Positions 9,367 to 17,883 of a DNA stretch of 64,000 nt are shown one piece after another. The DNA is from JABAAE01 sp036336715 (GTDB lineage: Bacteria; Planctomycetota; Planctomycetia; Pirellulales; Pirellulaceae). Numbering within the stretch: the stretch's first letter is position 1; each line of letters begins with the position of its first letter. The stretch covers positions 1-64,000 of the forward strand of contig JAYZFP010000180.1 of assembly GCA_036336715.1 (NCBI GenBank), in the 5' to 3' direction. The position numbers and the translations under genes were made by a program. A model generated the notes under the pieces. It saw nothing but the letters and a program-made list of their open reading frames with translations. It was not told the DNA's origin and searched no databases.

Positions 9367-9588
9367 ATCCGCCCCGGTAGCCGATTTGCCAAACGTGGAA
9401 TCAATCGAAAGGGTCGGGGCAACCAGCGACAACCGTTCCTGGCTGTCTCCCCGATCAGACGATCGACAGGCAATCGCCCATGCCATGCAAGGACCGTCGA
9501 AAAAGAGACCGAAATTGCGATCGCTGGATTAAGCTTCTATAATCCAGCCAGGAGATTTCGACCGCCCCTACAAGCCATCTGATCACCC

Positions 9589-11031
9589 TTGATTCCCCTG
9601 CTGTATCCAAATCGCCGACAATTTCTCAGCGCTTCCGGCGGAGGAGCCGGACTGCTTGCTCTCGCAGGTCTGAAGGGGGGCGAATCATCGGCATCACATC
9701 TTTCCAACATTGCGGTCCGCGACAATCGTGCGTCTCTTTACAAAAAGGCCCCCCGGGCCAAGCAGGTCATCTGGTTGTTCATGCATGGTGGCCCCAGTCA
9801 CGTCGACCTGCTGGATCCCAAACCCGAACTGGCAAGGTATTCCGGGAAACCGTTACCGGAGAGTTTTGGCCAGGTCATGACTCGAAGAAAAGTGGCCCAA
9901 AACCCGTTACTGGGTCCCATTCGCCCCTTTCGCAAGCGGGGACAATCGGGGATTGAAATCAGTGAATTTCTTCCCAACCTTTCCCGGCATGCAGATGACC
10001 TGTTCGTGATTCGCAGCATGCACGGGGACAGTGTCAATCACCCCCAGTCGGTCTATCAGATGAACACCGGCAGCATCCTGATGGGAAAGCCAAGCGTTGG
10101 AAGCTGGGTAGCTTATGGATTGGGGAGCGAAAACAAAAACATGCCGGAATTCGTGGTACTCCCAGACCCTGGAGGTGGCCTGAAAGGTGGCCCGCCAGCA
10201 TGGGGAAACGGGTTTCTGCCAGCAACCAAACAGGGGGTGACCATGCGACCGGGAGCGGCTCCCATCCTGGACTTGAAACCACAACCCCAGGTCTCGCCCA
10301 GGCAACAACGCAAAATCCTCGACCTGGTTCAAAACCTGAATCGGGATCACGCCGCCCGGCGTCAGGTCGACGGAGACCTGGAAGCCCGAATTCAATCCTA
10401 CGAAATGGCATTTCGCATGCAGTCCGCTGCTCCCGAACTGGTTGACCTCTCGAAAGAAACCGAGGCCACCCGCCGTCTTTATGGGCTGAACCGTTCCGGT
10501 ACCAGGGAATTCGGACGCCGCTGCCTGCTGGCCCGAAGGATGATCGAAAGCGGGGTCCGGTTCGTACAGTTGTACTCGGGTGATACCAATGGTTGGGATG
10601 CACATTCCGACGTCAAGAAGAACCATACCGAGTACTGTGAAAAAACCGATTTGCCAATTGCCGGATTATTGACCGACTTGAAACAGCGAGGCCTGCTCGA
10701 CGAAACCCTGGTCATCTGGGGAGGTGAGTTCGGCCGCATGCCGATGAGCGAACAGGGAAAAGGACGCGATCACAATCCGTGGGGCTACAGCTATTGGCTC
10801 TCGGGAGCTGGAATTGACGGGGGGCGAACACACGGTGCAACCGACCCTGTCGGGTTGCGTGCGGAAAAGGACAAAGTCCACGTCCGTGATCTGCATGCCA
10901 CGATTCTCCGCTTGCTCGGGATCGACCACGAAAACCTGACTTTCTGGTCACATGGACTGGAAGAACGCCTGACAGGTCCTGGTGAAGCGCACGTTATCGA
11001 AGCAATTTTCAATCGAGGCAGGCAATATTGA
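9589..11031 (+). CDS. DUF1501 protein, copy 1
   Basis: A 480-residue DUF1501 protein, an exported family related to the alkaline phosphatase/sulfatase superfamily with unassigned activity. The leader RRQFLSASGGGAGLLALAG is a Tat-type signal. Conserved blocks include IWLFMHGGPSHVDLLDPKP, the segment around WGGEFGRMP with downstream GRDHNPWGYS (likely metal-site residues), and VHVRDLHATILRLLGIDHE. No ATG gives a better start than TTG at 9589. The gene overlaps the next one by 4 nt (TTGA), so the pair is probably translationally coupled. Pairing with a DUF1549/DUF1553 partner recurs twice more in the window. Confidence 0.9.
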   Translation: MIPLLYPNRRQFLSASGGGAGLLALAGLKGGESSASHLSNIAVRDNRASLYKKAPRAKQVIWLFMHGGPSHVDLLDPKPELARYSGKPLPESFGQVMTRRKVAQNPLLGPIRPFRKRGQSGIEISEFLPNLSRHADDLFVIRSMHGDSVNHPQSVYQMNTGSILMGKPSVGSWVAYGLGSENKNMPEFVVLPDPGGGLKGGPPAWGNGFLPATKQGVTMRPGAAPILDLKPQPQVSPRQQRKILDLVQNLNRDHAARRQVDGDLEARIQSYEMAFRMQSAAPELVDLSKETEATRRLYGLNRSGTREFGRRCLLARRMIESGVRFVQLYSGDTNGWDAHSDVKKNHTEYCEKTDLPIAGLLTDLKQRGLLDETLVIWGGEFGRMPMSEQGKGRDHNPWGYSYWLSGAGIDGGRTHGATDPVGLRAEKDKVHVRDLHATILRLLGIDHENLTFWSHGLEERLTGPGEAHVIEAIFNRGRQY

Positions 11032-12935
11032 ATCACTGGCAGACCTGTTCACGAATTCCATCCATGGTTCTTGCCTGGATGCTCCTTTGTGCATCCGTTC
11101 CCGGTGATGACCCGGACAACCAGCACTGGTCTTTTCGACCCATCCGTCAACCGGTTCCCCCAAAAGTCCGAAACAACAGCTGGCCGAAGAATGCCATCGA
11201 CAGGTTCATCCTGGCACGCCTGGAGGCCGAGGGTCTTCAGCCGGCCCAAGCTGCAACTCAACAACAGCTTTCCCGGCGGATTCATTTTGATCTCACTGGG
11301 CTTCCTCCCGCTCCCCGCTTGACCGCCGGAGCAGGCACCCCTGTCCGTTTCGGGGCGTACGAACAGCTGGTCGACCAACTGTTGGCCTCTCCCCGCTACG
11401 GGGAAAAATGGGGACAGCACTGGCTCGACCTGGCCCGCTTTGCCGAGACCGATGGTTTTGAACATGACAAGATTCGCAATACCGCCTGGCGTTACCGGGA
11501 CTGGGTCATTCGGGCACTCAACGAAGGCATGCCCTACGACGAATTTGTCACACGCCAGGTCGCTGGAGATGAACTGAAACCCAACGATCCCGAACAACAG
11601 TTTGCGACCGCTTTCTGTCTGTCCGGACCTGACATGCCCGACATCAACTCCCAGGAGGAACGCCGCCAGAATGTGCTTAACGAATTGACAGGTACCGTGG
11701 GAGCCACATTGATGGGTTTGCAAATGGGCTGCGCCCAGTGCCACGACCACAAGTACGACCCGCTGAGCCAGGAGGATTTCTACCGATTGCGTTCGATCTT
11801 TGAGCCCGCGATCAATGTGGTCAAAGACCGTTCCCTTGACATTCTCAAAGAAAAAGGAGCAACCTTCGGAAAGAGCTACCTCATGATCCGGGGCGACTGG
11901 CAACGCAAGGGGAAAACGGTCGAGCCGGGTCTGCCGGCGATCCTGGTCCGCGGAAGTCCGTGGGAAAATTCCGCAGAATTCCGCCGTCCAACCAACCAGA
12001 ACTCAACCGGACGAAGACTTGCATTTGCCCGCTGGATGACCGACCGGTCCAACCCACTGACGGCCCGGGTGATCGCGAACCGGGTTTGGCAGTATCACTT
12101 TGGCAGTGGACTGGTGGCCACACCGAATGATTTTGGCCTGATCGGTGAAGTTCCCAGCCATCCCCTGCTACTGGACTGGCTGGCCGCCGAATTGATGAAC
12201 CATGACTGGAGTCTCAAACACCTGCACCGGCTGATCCTCTGCAGCGCAACTTACCGCCAAAAAAGCGAAACCGGAAACAAAGCCCCGGACCAGGGAAACC
12301 AGCTTCTTTTCCGTTTTCCCCGTCAGCGGTTGTCGGGCGAAACCATCCGGGACGCGATGCTGGCCAGTTCGGGAACCCTCCATCATCGGATGGGGGGACG
12401 TGGGGTCATGCCTCCCATTCCGGCAGAACTCGCCAGTACCCTGTTGAAAAACCAGTGGAAGGCAAGCAACGAACTGGCCGACCACTACCGGCGCAGCATT
12501 TTCATTTTCGCAAGGCGTAACCTCCGGTACCCGCTTTTCGACGCATTCGATCGTCCGGATGGAAATTCGAGTTGCCCACAAAGAAATCAATCCACCACGG
12601 CTCCCCAGTCATTGCACCTGCTGAATTCCGTTTTCTCGCTTGATGCCGCCAGGAGGCTGGCAGCCGCTGTTCTGCGGGAATCCGACAGCCTCGACGACGC
12701 CATACATGGTGCCTATCAGAGAACGCTCAGCCGGGACCCCCGTCCTGAAGAATTCAAACTGGTTCGCGAGTTCCTTACGGACCAGGCCGACCTGATCCAA
12801 AGAGAATTCACGCGGGAAACCGATCGGCCGGCTCCCATACCCAATTGTCCCGATTTCGATTCAAGCACCGCGGCGGCGTTTTCCCTGTTTTGTCTTGCGT
12901 TATTCAATTCCAACGAATTCCTGTACATCGACTGA
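11028..12935 (+). CDS. DUF1549/DUF1553 protein without PSCyt1 domain
   Basis: A 635-residue exported protein with DUF1549 (about residues 55-245) and DUF1553 (about 325-560). After a signal peptide it goes straight into DUF1549 and lacks the N-terminal PSCyt1 haem domain seen in the two later copies. A single CxxCH motif, CAQCH at 235-239 within GCAQCHDHKYDP, remains at the end of DUF1549 and could bind haem c. DUF1553 marks are NPLTARVIANRVWQYHFG and LHRLILCSATYRQ. The start TTG overlaps the stop of the preceding DUF1501 gene. The partner relation suggests a shared envelope complex; the activity is unknown. Confidence 0.88.
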   Translation: MNHWQTCSRIPSMVLAWMLLCASVPGDDPDNQHWSFRPIRQPVPPKVRNNSWPKNAIDRFILARLEAEGLQPAQAATQQQLSRRIHFDLTGLPPAPRLTAGAGTPVRFGAYEQLVDQLLASPRYGEKWGQHWLDLARFAETDGFEHDKIRNTAWRYRDWVIRALNEGMPYDEFVTRQVAGDELKPNDPEQQFATAFCLSGPDMPDINSQEERRQNVLNELTGTVGATLMGLQMGCAQCHDHKYDPLSQEDFYRLRSIFEPAINVVKDRSLDILKEKGATFGKSYLMIRGDWQRKGKTVEPGLPAILVRGSPWENSAEFRRPTNQNSTGRRLAFARWMTDRSNPLTARVIANRVWQYHFGSGLVATPNDFGLIGEVPSHPLLLDWLAAELMNHDWSLKHLHRLILCSATYRQKSETGNKAPDQGNQLLFRFPRQRLSGETIRDAMLASSGTLHHRMGGRGVMPPIPAELASTLLKNQWKASNELADHYRRSIFIFARRNLRYPLFDAFDRPDGNSSCPQRNQSTTAPQSLHLLNSVFSLDAARRLAAAVLRESDSLDDAIHGAYQRTLSRDPRPEEFKLVREFLTDQADLIQREFTRETDRPAPIPNCPDFDSSTAAAFSLFCLALFNSNEFLYID

Positions 12936-13034
12936 TTCCTTCCCAGGGGTTAATCTCCGGACAGCCATAGGGTTCGCACTACGCAGGATGAAGAAAAACA
13001 GGAAGCGTAATTTCTGAACAAGAGGGACAAAATC

Positions 13035-13124
13035 ATGTCGGCAAGCCTGATTCTGCCCGGGATGGTGCTGTACGCGGTGCTGGGACTGTGCTACAAGTTT
13101 GACGTAACCAATGTCAAGGCTTGA
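13035..13124 (+). CDS. Possible 29-residue membrane peptide upstream of DUF2071
   Basis: An ATG at 13035 is preceded by GAGGGA at a good distance and opens a 29-codon frame with one hydrophobic stretch (LILPGMVLYAVLGLCY). Its TGA overlaps the TTG start of the next gene in a TTGA arrangement, as in coupled genes. It could be a small membrane protein or a leader ORF that couples translation of the DUF2071 gene. There is no homology to support it. Confidence 0.4.
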   Translation: MSASLILPGMVLYAVLGLCYKFDVTNVKA

Positions 13125-13870
13125 GCCCCCACGCCGAAAGGTTGGTCCATTTGAATTTCCTCTCCGCCCGTTGGAATCATCTCCTGATGGCCAACTACGA
13201 AGTGCCCGAGTCGGTGCTTCGTCCCTTTGTGCCCCGGGGCACTACCATCGACAAACACGACGGCAAGGTGTACGTCAGCCTGGTTGCCTTTCTCTTCAAT
13301 CGCATGAAGGTCGTCGGTTTCCCGGCGTTATTCCACCGAAAATTTCCGGAAGTCAATCTTCGATTTTACGTGGCGCCGGAAAAGGACCCTTCCATCCGCG
13401 CGGTCACCTTCATCAGGGAGGTCGTTCCCCGTCCCTTGATCAGCTTCGTTGCGAACCGGCTTTTCAATGAAAACTATGTTTCGCTGCCCATGAATCACCG
13501 CAACAGGATCCCCTACCACGAATACTGTTGGGGCCGAACGGTCTCCAACCGGTTTGAGGCCATTGCGGACGCCCCCCTCCACCTGCCCGCGAAAAACTCA
13601 CTTTCAGAATTCATCACCGAACATTACTGGGGCTATACCAGCGGCCGCCGGCATACGGTGGAATACCGTGTCGATCATCCGCAATGGAGGTGCTGTGAAG
13701 TCACCGATTTCACGATCGACGTGGACTTCGGGAACCTTTACGGCGATGCTTTTTCTTTCCTCACGACCACCGCCCCGGCCAATGTGCTTTATGCCGAAGG
13801 CTCGCGGGTAACGGTCAGTTTCCCCAAACGTCTGGCAACCGACAACGGTGGGCCTCAAACCCAAAGTTAA
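13121..13870 (+). CDS. DUF2071 (YqjF-like) protein
   Basis: A 249-residue cytoplasmic protein of the DUF2071/YqjF family, related to the acetoacetate decarboxylase-like fold. Family marks are FLSARWNHLLMANYEVP near the N-terminus, LRPFVPRGTTID, GKVYVSLVAFLFNRMKVVG, FPEVNLRFYV and a C-terminal YAEGSRVTVSFPKR. No enzyme activity is established for the family. TTG at 13121 is used because no ATG lies before the conserved region. The start overlaps the stop of the possible 29-codon ORF. A riboswitch begins about 75 bp after its stop, so it is probably the last gene of its transcript. Confidence 0.82.
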   Translation: MSPHAERLVHLNFLSARWNHLLMANYEVPESVLRPFVPRGTTIDKHDGKVYVSLVAFLFNRMKVVGFPALFHRKFPEVNLRFYVAPEKDPSIRAVTFIREVVPRPLISFVANRLFNENYVSLPMNHRNRIPYHEYCWGRTVSNRFEAIADAPLHLPAKNSLSEFITEHYWGYTSGRRHTVEYRVDHPQWRCCEVTDFTIDVDFGNLYGDAFSFLTTTAPANVLYAEGSRVTVSFPKRLATDNGGPQTQS

Positions 13871-13944
13871 CCATTGCCTTGCGGATTTTCCTGTTGGTCC
13901 CTCCCCGAAACCGAATTGAACGGCTATCATGAGAGAAGCAGACA

Positions 13945-14210
13945 AACAGGTGTCGTTTGGTACTCCGCCAGACGGTGAAAAGGGAAATCGGTGAAAGACC
14001 GATACGGCCCCGCCGCTGTGACAGTTGAATCGTCGTTCCTCTCATACCATTGAAAACCTGCCTCCGATGTCCATCACCGGGACAGGGCTTTCGAGAAGGT
14101 GAGCGACGAGCGAATCCTTGCCGAAACCATGGAAGGCCAGCGAATCTTTTTTGCTGCCATCATGACATGATCGGGGATCCGCATCGCTGAAGTCAGAAGA
14201 CCTGCCTTTT
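13945..14210 (+). ncRNA. Cobalamin riboswitch
   Basis: The segment has both signature ends of the B12 riboswitch class. At about 13974-14022 the core reads GGTGAAAAGGGAAATCGGTG and then AAAGACCGATACGGCCCCGC and CGCTGTGA, matching the conserved AGGGAA...GGTG-AA..CC...CCCGC..CTGT core. At 14190-14206 the B12-box strand GAAGTCAGAAGACCTGCC closes the fold, and CAGG near 13947 pairs with CCTG at 14201 as P1. A T-run (14207-14211) follows directly. It lies about 100 nt upstream of the DUF1559 start on the same strand. Exact ends and subclass (adenosyl- or hydroxocobalamin) need a covariance-model search. Confidence 0.85.
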
Positions 14211-14312
14211 TGTTCGTGCGGTGGAATTGCGAGGGTCAATCATCTGCACTGCTCCGATTTTCAAATCTTGTTCAAACTGTCTCAAAGCGCGCGCATGCGC
14301 TATCGGAGAAAA

Positions 14313-15125
14313 ATGAAACCAAAAACCAAAAGAGGGGCATTCACCCTCGTTGAACTCCTTGTTGTGATCGCAATCATCGGAATCCTGATCGCCCTGCTGT
14401 TGCCCGCTGTTCAGGCGGCTCGCTCGGCAGCACGGAAAGTACAATGTTCCAGCCGAATCCGGCAACTCCTGCTGTCGGTTCACATGTATCACGATTCCCT
14501 GAAGCGTCTGCCACCTGCCAACATCGTTTCCACCTGGCCCCGGCAGACGACCTGGTTCGGTGAAATCGACTATTCCAACTCCACCGTGACCGGCAACAAG
14601 GGGTTGCTCTCTCCCTTCATGGAAAACAACACGCTGATCCAGACCTGCCCCGATTGGGATGAATCCACGGTGACGCCCCTCTATCGCTCTGCAAACGGGC
14701 AATCAGCGAATGGTGGTTACGGGTACAACATGAACCTCGGCCAGGCCAAGTGGTCCTATGAAAATGGGCAATGGAATCAGACCCAGAGTCTGAAAAAGAT
14801 GGCCAGCTTTCCGTCGACATCCGGCACCCTGGTGATCTCGGATTCGGCCAGGGTTCAACTCGCATACATGCCCGGACAGGCGACCATCGTCACCGAGAAT
14901 TTTTACCTGCTGGGTCCGAACGACCCCTGGGCGGAACCGGGCTCCCACTTTCGCCACTATCGACAGGTCGCCAACCTCGGCTTCCTGGATGGTCACGTGG
15001 AATCGGTCGTCTTCCGGGATGAGGATCCGCCCGCGTCCTGGCCGGAGGATGCCATTCGGCTGAGGAGGAAAGAAAAGATCGGTTTCCTTTTTCCAAATTC
15101 CGCACCTCATTACCGTCCCAACTGA
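14313..15125 (+). CDS. DUF1559 pseudopilin-like protein under B12 riboswitch
   Basis: A 270-residue protein with a class III (type IV pilin/type II secretion) leader: KRGAFTLVELLVVIAIIG, cleaved after Gly, with Glu at +5, followed by a hydrophobic helix and LLLPAVQAARSAARKVQCSS, as in DUF1559 proteins. The C-terminal block ANLGFLDGHVESVVF is the usual DUF1559 tail motif. DUF1559 proteins are highly expanded in Planctomycetes and presumed to be fibre- or envelope-forming; the function is not established. ATG at 14313 is favoured over TTG 14268 and ATG 14295 since it directly precedes the leader and has GGAG upstream. The cobalamin riboswitch is its apparent 5' leader. Confidence 0.88.
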   Translation: MKPKTKRGAFTLVELLVVIAIIGILIALLLPAVQAARSAARKVQCSSRIRQLLLSVHMYHDSLKRLPPANIVSTWPRQTTWFGEIDYSNSTVTGNKGLLSPFMENNTLIQTCPDWDESTVTPLYRSANGQSANGGYGYNMNLGQAKWSYENGQWNQTQSLKKMASFPSTSGTLVISDSARVQLAYMPGQATIVTENFYLLGPNDPWAEPGSHFRHYRQVANLGFLDGHVESVVFRDEDPPASWPEDAIRLRRKEKIGFLFPNSAPHYRPN

Positions 15126-15387
15126 TCCCTACTCCGGACCAGAGTTTTTTCCAATCGTTGTGCCTGAGGTTTCGGCTGCAGGTTCACTTACCGGACCGCA
15201 TGGAAAAGCCCCGTCAAGGTTGATCAGTTGCCGCCCGGCGGACGATCGGCAAAATCGGGCTGACCCGATTGAAATCCTGGGCGTTCCGTGCTCAATTACC
15301 CTGCTTCGCGTAGCCGATTTATGTTGTCTGCCGATGATTGAAAAGGTAGAATTTTTCCATTAGAACATCATCCCGGCCGATGATCAC

Positions 15388-16776
15388 ATGATGCACCGAC
15401 CCTCCCGACGTGATTTGCTTGTTCAATGCGGGGCAGGCTGTGGCCTGACCCTCCCTGCTTTCCTGGCATCCCGTTCGTTGGCGGCAAAATCATTGGGGGG
15501 GGGTACGGGTTCGGAAAGTTTCCGCCCCTTCAAAAGTCGCCCGCGGGCCAAATCCTGCATCATCATTTACCTGTGGGGAGGGATTGCCCACCAGGAATCC
15601 TGGGATCCCAAACCGGATGCCAAATCGGAACTGCGTGGGGAGTTTCAGCCGATCCGCACGGCATCACCCGGAATCCTCTTTTCCGAGCATCTTCCCAAGC
15701 TGGCGAAACTGAGTGAGAGCCTGGCGGTCATTCGTTCCCTGAACCATGGAGTGGGAGGACATGGCGGTGCGTTGTACACGAGCATGACGGCCCAGGACCG
15801 CCCGCTTGGAAAGGCGAAAGACCGTAGCAACTGGCCATCCCTGACCGCCATGCTTTCCCGTTTCTGCAAGGTCCATCCTGGCACGCCCCGTGCGATTGCC
15901 ATGCCCTACCTGAATTACGACAACGGGTCCCTCATCCAGGGTCAGTTTGGCGGGTGGCTCGGCCCCCGTTTCGATCCTATCATGATGAAAACGCCAGCTG
16001 GAAAACCGTACGGGGGAACTTCGAGGTACACCAACCGCGAGCTGGATCTCAAACTGAACCTGAACAGGGACCGTGTGGAGGACAGGCAGTACCTGAAAAA
16101 AAAGTTGGCAAGGACAATCGGCGAAGAGTCCGATTTCACCCGTTTTCACCAGTTTGAGTCGATGGCCCGGGACATGTTGCTCAGCTCTCCGGTCAAGGAT
16201 GCCTACGACCTGGAAAAAGAAGATCCCCGCATTCGGGTGCTCTACGGAGATCATATCGGCGGGCAAAGCATGCTTCTGGCGCGCAGACTCACCGAAGCGG
16301 GGGTCCCCGTTGTCCAGGTAAATGCCGGGGCTGGCGATCTCTCCGGTGGAAATGGTGACAACTGGGACACGCACCGGGATCATTTCAGCAAAATGAAGAA
16401 ACGTCTCCTGCCAGTTCTCGACCAGTCCTTGTCGGCTCTTCTGATGGACCTCCAGCAACGGGGTTCGCTGGAAGAAACCCTGGTCGCGGTGATCACTGAT
16501 TTCGGCCGCACACCAAAAATCAATGGAAACGGTGGACGGGATCATTACCCGGCTGTTTACTCGCAGTTGCTGGCCGGAGGTGGCATTCAAGGTGGTCAGG
16601 TCTATGGCTCCAGTGACCGGGACGGTGCCAAACCGTCAGATAAGCCGTGCACCCCTGCGGATTTCCACGCAACGGTTTACCAGGCGATGGGAATCCATCC
16701 CCGGACAGAAGTCCATGATTCGCAGGGCCGCCCCTTCAACCTCTGCAACGGTCAGCCCCTGCCACTTTTTGCCTGA
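15388..16776 (+). CDS. DUF1501 protein, copy 2
   Basis: A 462-residue DUF1501 protein with Tat-type leader PSRRDLLVQCGAGCGLTLP. Conserved blocks are CIIIYLWGGIAHQESWDPKP, the central DNWDTHRDHFSKMK, VITDFGRTPKINGNGGRDHY (likely metal site) and CTPADFHATVYQAMGI. It is more diverged from the other three copies here (YLWGGIAHQ instead of FMNGGPSH) and has no DUF1549/1553 partner next to it. Instead an LRR/VHL protein starts 22 bp after its stop, suggesting co-transcription. The start is the ATG pair at 15388/15391. A 262-bp gap separates it from the pseudopilin gene. Confidence 0.88.
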   Translation: MMHRPSRRDLLVQCGAGCGLTLPAFLASRSLAAKSLGGGTGSESFRPFKSRPRAKSCIIIYLWGGIAHQESWDPKPDAKSELRGEFQPIRTASPGILFSEHLPKLAKLSESLAVIRSLNHGVGGHGGALYTSMTAQDRPLGKAKDRSNWPSLTAMLSRFCKVHPGTPRAIAMPYLNYDNGSLIQGQFGGWLGPRFDPIMMKTPAGKPYGGTSRYTNRELDLKLNLNRDRVEDRQYLKKKLARTIGEESDFTRFHQFESMARDMLLSSPVKDAYDLEKEDPRIRVLYGDHIGGQSMLLARRLTEAGVPVVQVNAGAGDLSGGNGDNWDTHRDHFSKMKKRLLPVLDQSLSALLMDLQQRGSLEETLVAVITDFGRTPKINGNGGRDHYPAVYSQLLAGGGIQGGQVYGSSDRDGAKPSDKPCTPADFHATVYQAMGIHPRTEVHDSQGRPFNLCNGQPLPLFA

Positions 16777-16798
16777 TCCTCTGGTTACCGTGCTATTT

Positions 16799-17743
16799 AT
16801 GAACCGCGGTCTTCCCATCCAAATCCATCACTGTGTGCCCTTTCTCATTCTAGAGATGCTGTTCGGAAACCGTCTTCTTGAGGGACAGGAAAAGGAACAG
16901 GCCATCGCCAGGATCCGCGAACTCGGTGGGTTCGTCAACGAAACCGGCCAGGGACTCGAAATCGGAATGCAGCTGAAGGGACGCCAAGCAGCGGCCAGGG
17001 CCATGCCCTGGATCTCAAAACTGGAAGAAGTCGTCTGGCTCAATCTGGCCGACAGCAATATCCGCAGCCAGGATCTTGTTTACCTCAAAAAACTCACAAA
17101 ACTGAAATGGCTGCATCTCGAAAAAACGGGAATTGACGACAAGGGACTGAATCACCTGGAGGGCCTCGAGGAACTGGAATACCTCAACGTGTATGCCACC
17201 GGGATCAGTGACGCTTCCCTGGATCGACTGGCCGCCTTGCCCAAGCTGAAAAAGCTGTACCTTTGGCAGACACGCGTCACCGACCAGGGAATCCAGCAAC
17301 TGCGGCAGAAAAGAAAACAAATGCAAATTGTCCAAGGGATCGACCTGAGCCAACTGGCTGCAAACTTCCCAAAAGAAAAGGACGAACCGCCTCCCGTTTT
17401 GATGCTTGACTGGATGAGCGTTCAAAAGCGGACCGATGCGCCGCAGCGATCCGACAACGGTGTCAACTGCCAGGTCTGGTTTGAAAACCGTTCCTCCAAA
17501 CCGGTGAAACTCTTCTGGATCGGATACGGTGCAGGAGAACTCAAACTCTACACGAAGATCCGCCCCGGGGAGACTTGGAAACAGAACTCCTACTCCCGCA
17601 ATGTCTGGCTGATCACCAACTTGCAGGACCAACCTCTGGGGTACTTCGTTGTCCCGGAAGACAATTCCCGGGCCATCATCCCCAAGGATGCCGTTGCCAA
17701 CCAGGCAACTCCGTTTCGGGCCGGCAGGTACCCACGCCGGTAG
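16799..17743 (+). CDS. Leucine-rich repeat protein with VHL-like beta domain
   Basis: A 314-residue protein of two parts. Residues 75-165 hold about four leucine-rich repeats of the type found in planctomycete LRR proteins (LEEVVWLNLADSNI, LKWLHLEKTGIDDKGL, LEYLNVYATGISD, LKKLYLWQTRVTDQG). Residues 223-295 (CQVWFENRSSKPVKLFWIGY, LYTKIRPGETWKQNSYSRNV) resemble the beta domain of von Hippel-Lindau protein, including the N-R-S and P-G-E positions. No signal peptide is clear from ATG 16799, although the first 25 residues are moderately hydrophobic. It is probably a protein-binding factor; the partner is unknown. It lies 22 bp after a DUF1501 gene. Confidence 0.78.
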   Translation: MNRGLPIQIHHCVPFLILEMLFGNRLLEGQEKEQAIARIRELGGFVNETGQGLEIGMQLKGRQAAARAMPWISKLEEVVWLNLADSNIRSQDLVYLKKLTKLKWLHLEKTGIDDKGLNHLEGLEELEYLNVYATGISDASLDRLAALPKLKKLYLWQTRVTDQGIQQLRQKRKQMQIVQGIDLSQLAANFPKEKDEPPPVLMLDWMSVQKRTDAPQRSDNGVNCQVWFENRSSKPVKLFWIGYGAGELKLYTKIRPGETWKQNSYSRNVWLITNLQDQPLGYFVVPEDNSRAIIPKDAVANQATPFRAGRYPRR

Positions 17744-17774
17744 AGGCTTTCGGAATGCGTTGCCGCAATGAGTG

Positions 17775-17801
17775 TTGGCCCTTTTCGTCAGCGGTTACAA
17801 T
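17775..17801 (+). promoter_or_regulatory. Possible promoter of the Gfo/Idh-sulfatase pair
   Basis: TTGGCC (17775-17780) and TACAAT (17796-17801) lie on the plus strand 83 bp before the start of the oxidoreductase gene. The 15-bp spacing is short for a sigma-70 promoter, so support is weak. Confidence 0.25.
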
Positions 17802-17883
17802 GACAGGGACGATTCTATCGTGCTCGCTACGGCGAACGTGGCACCCCCCTGTTATAGCGTCTCTTCACCCTAACAGAGGATTC

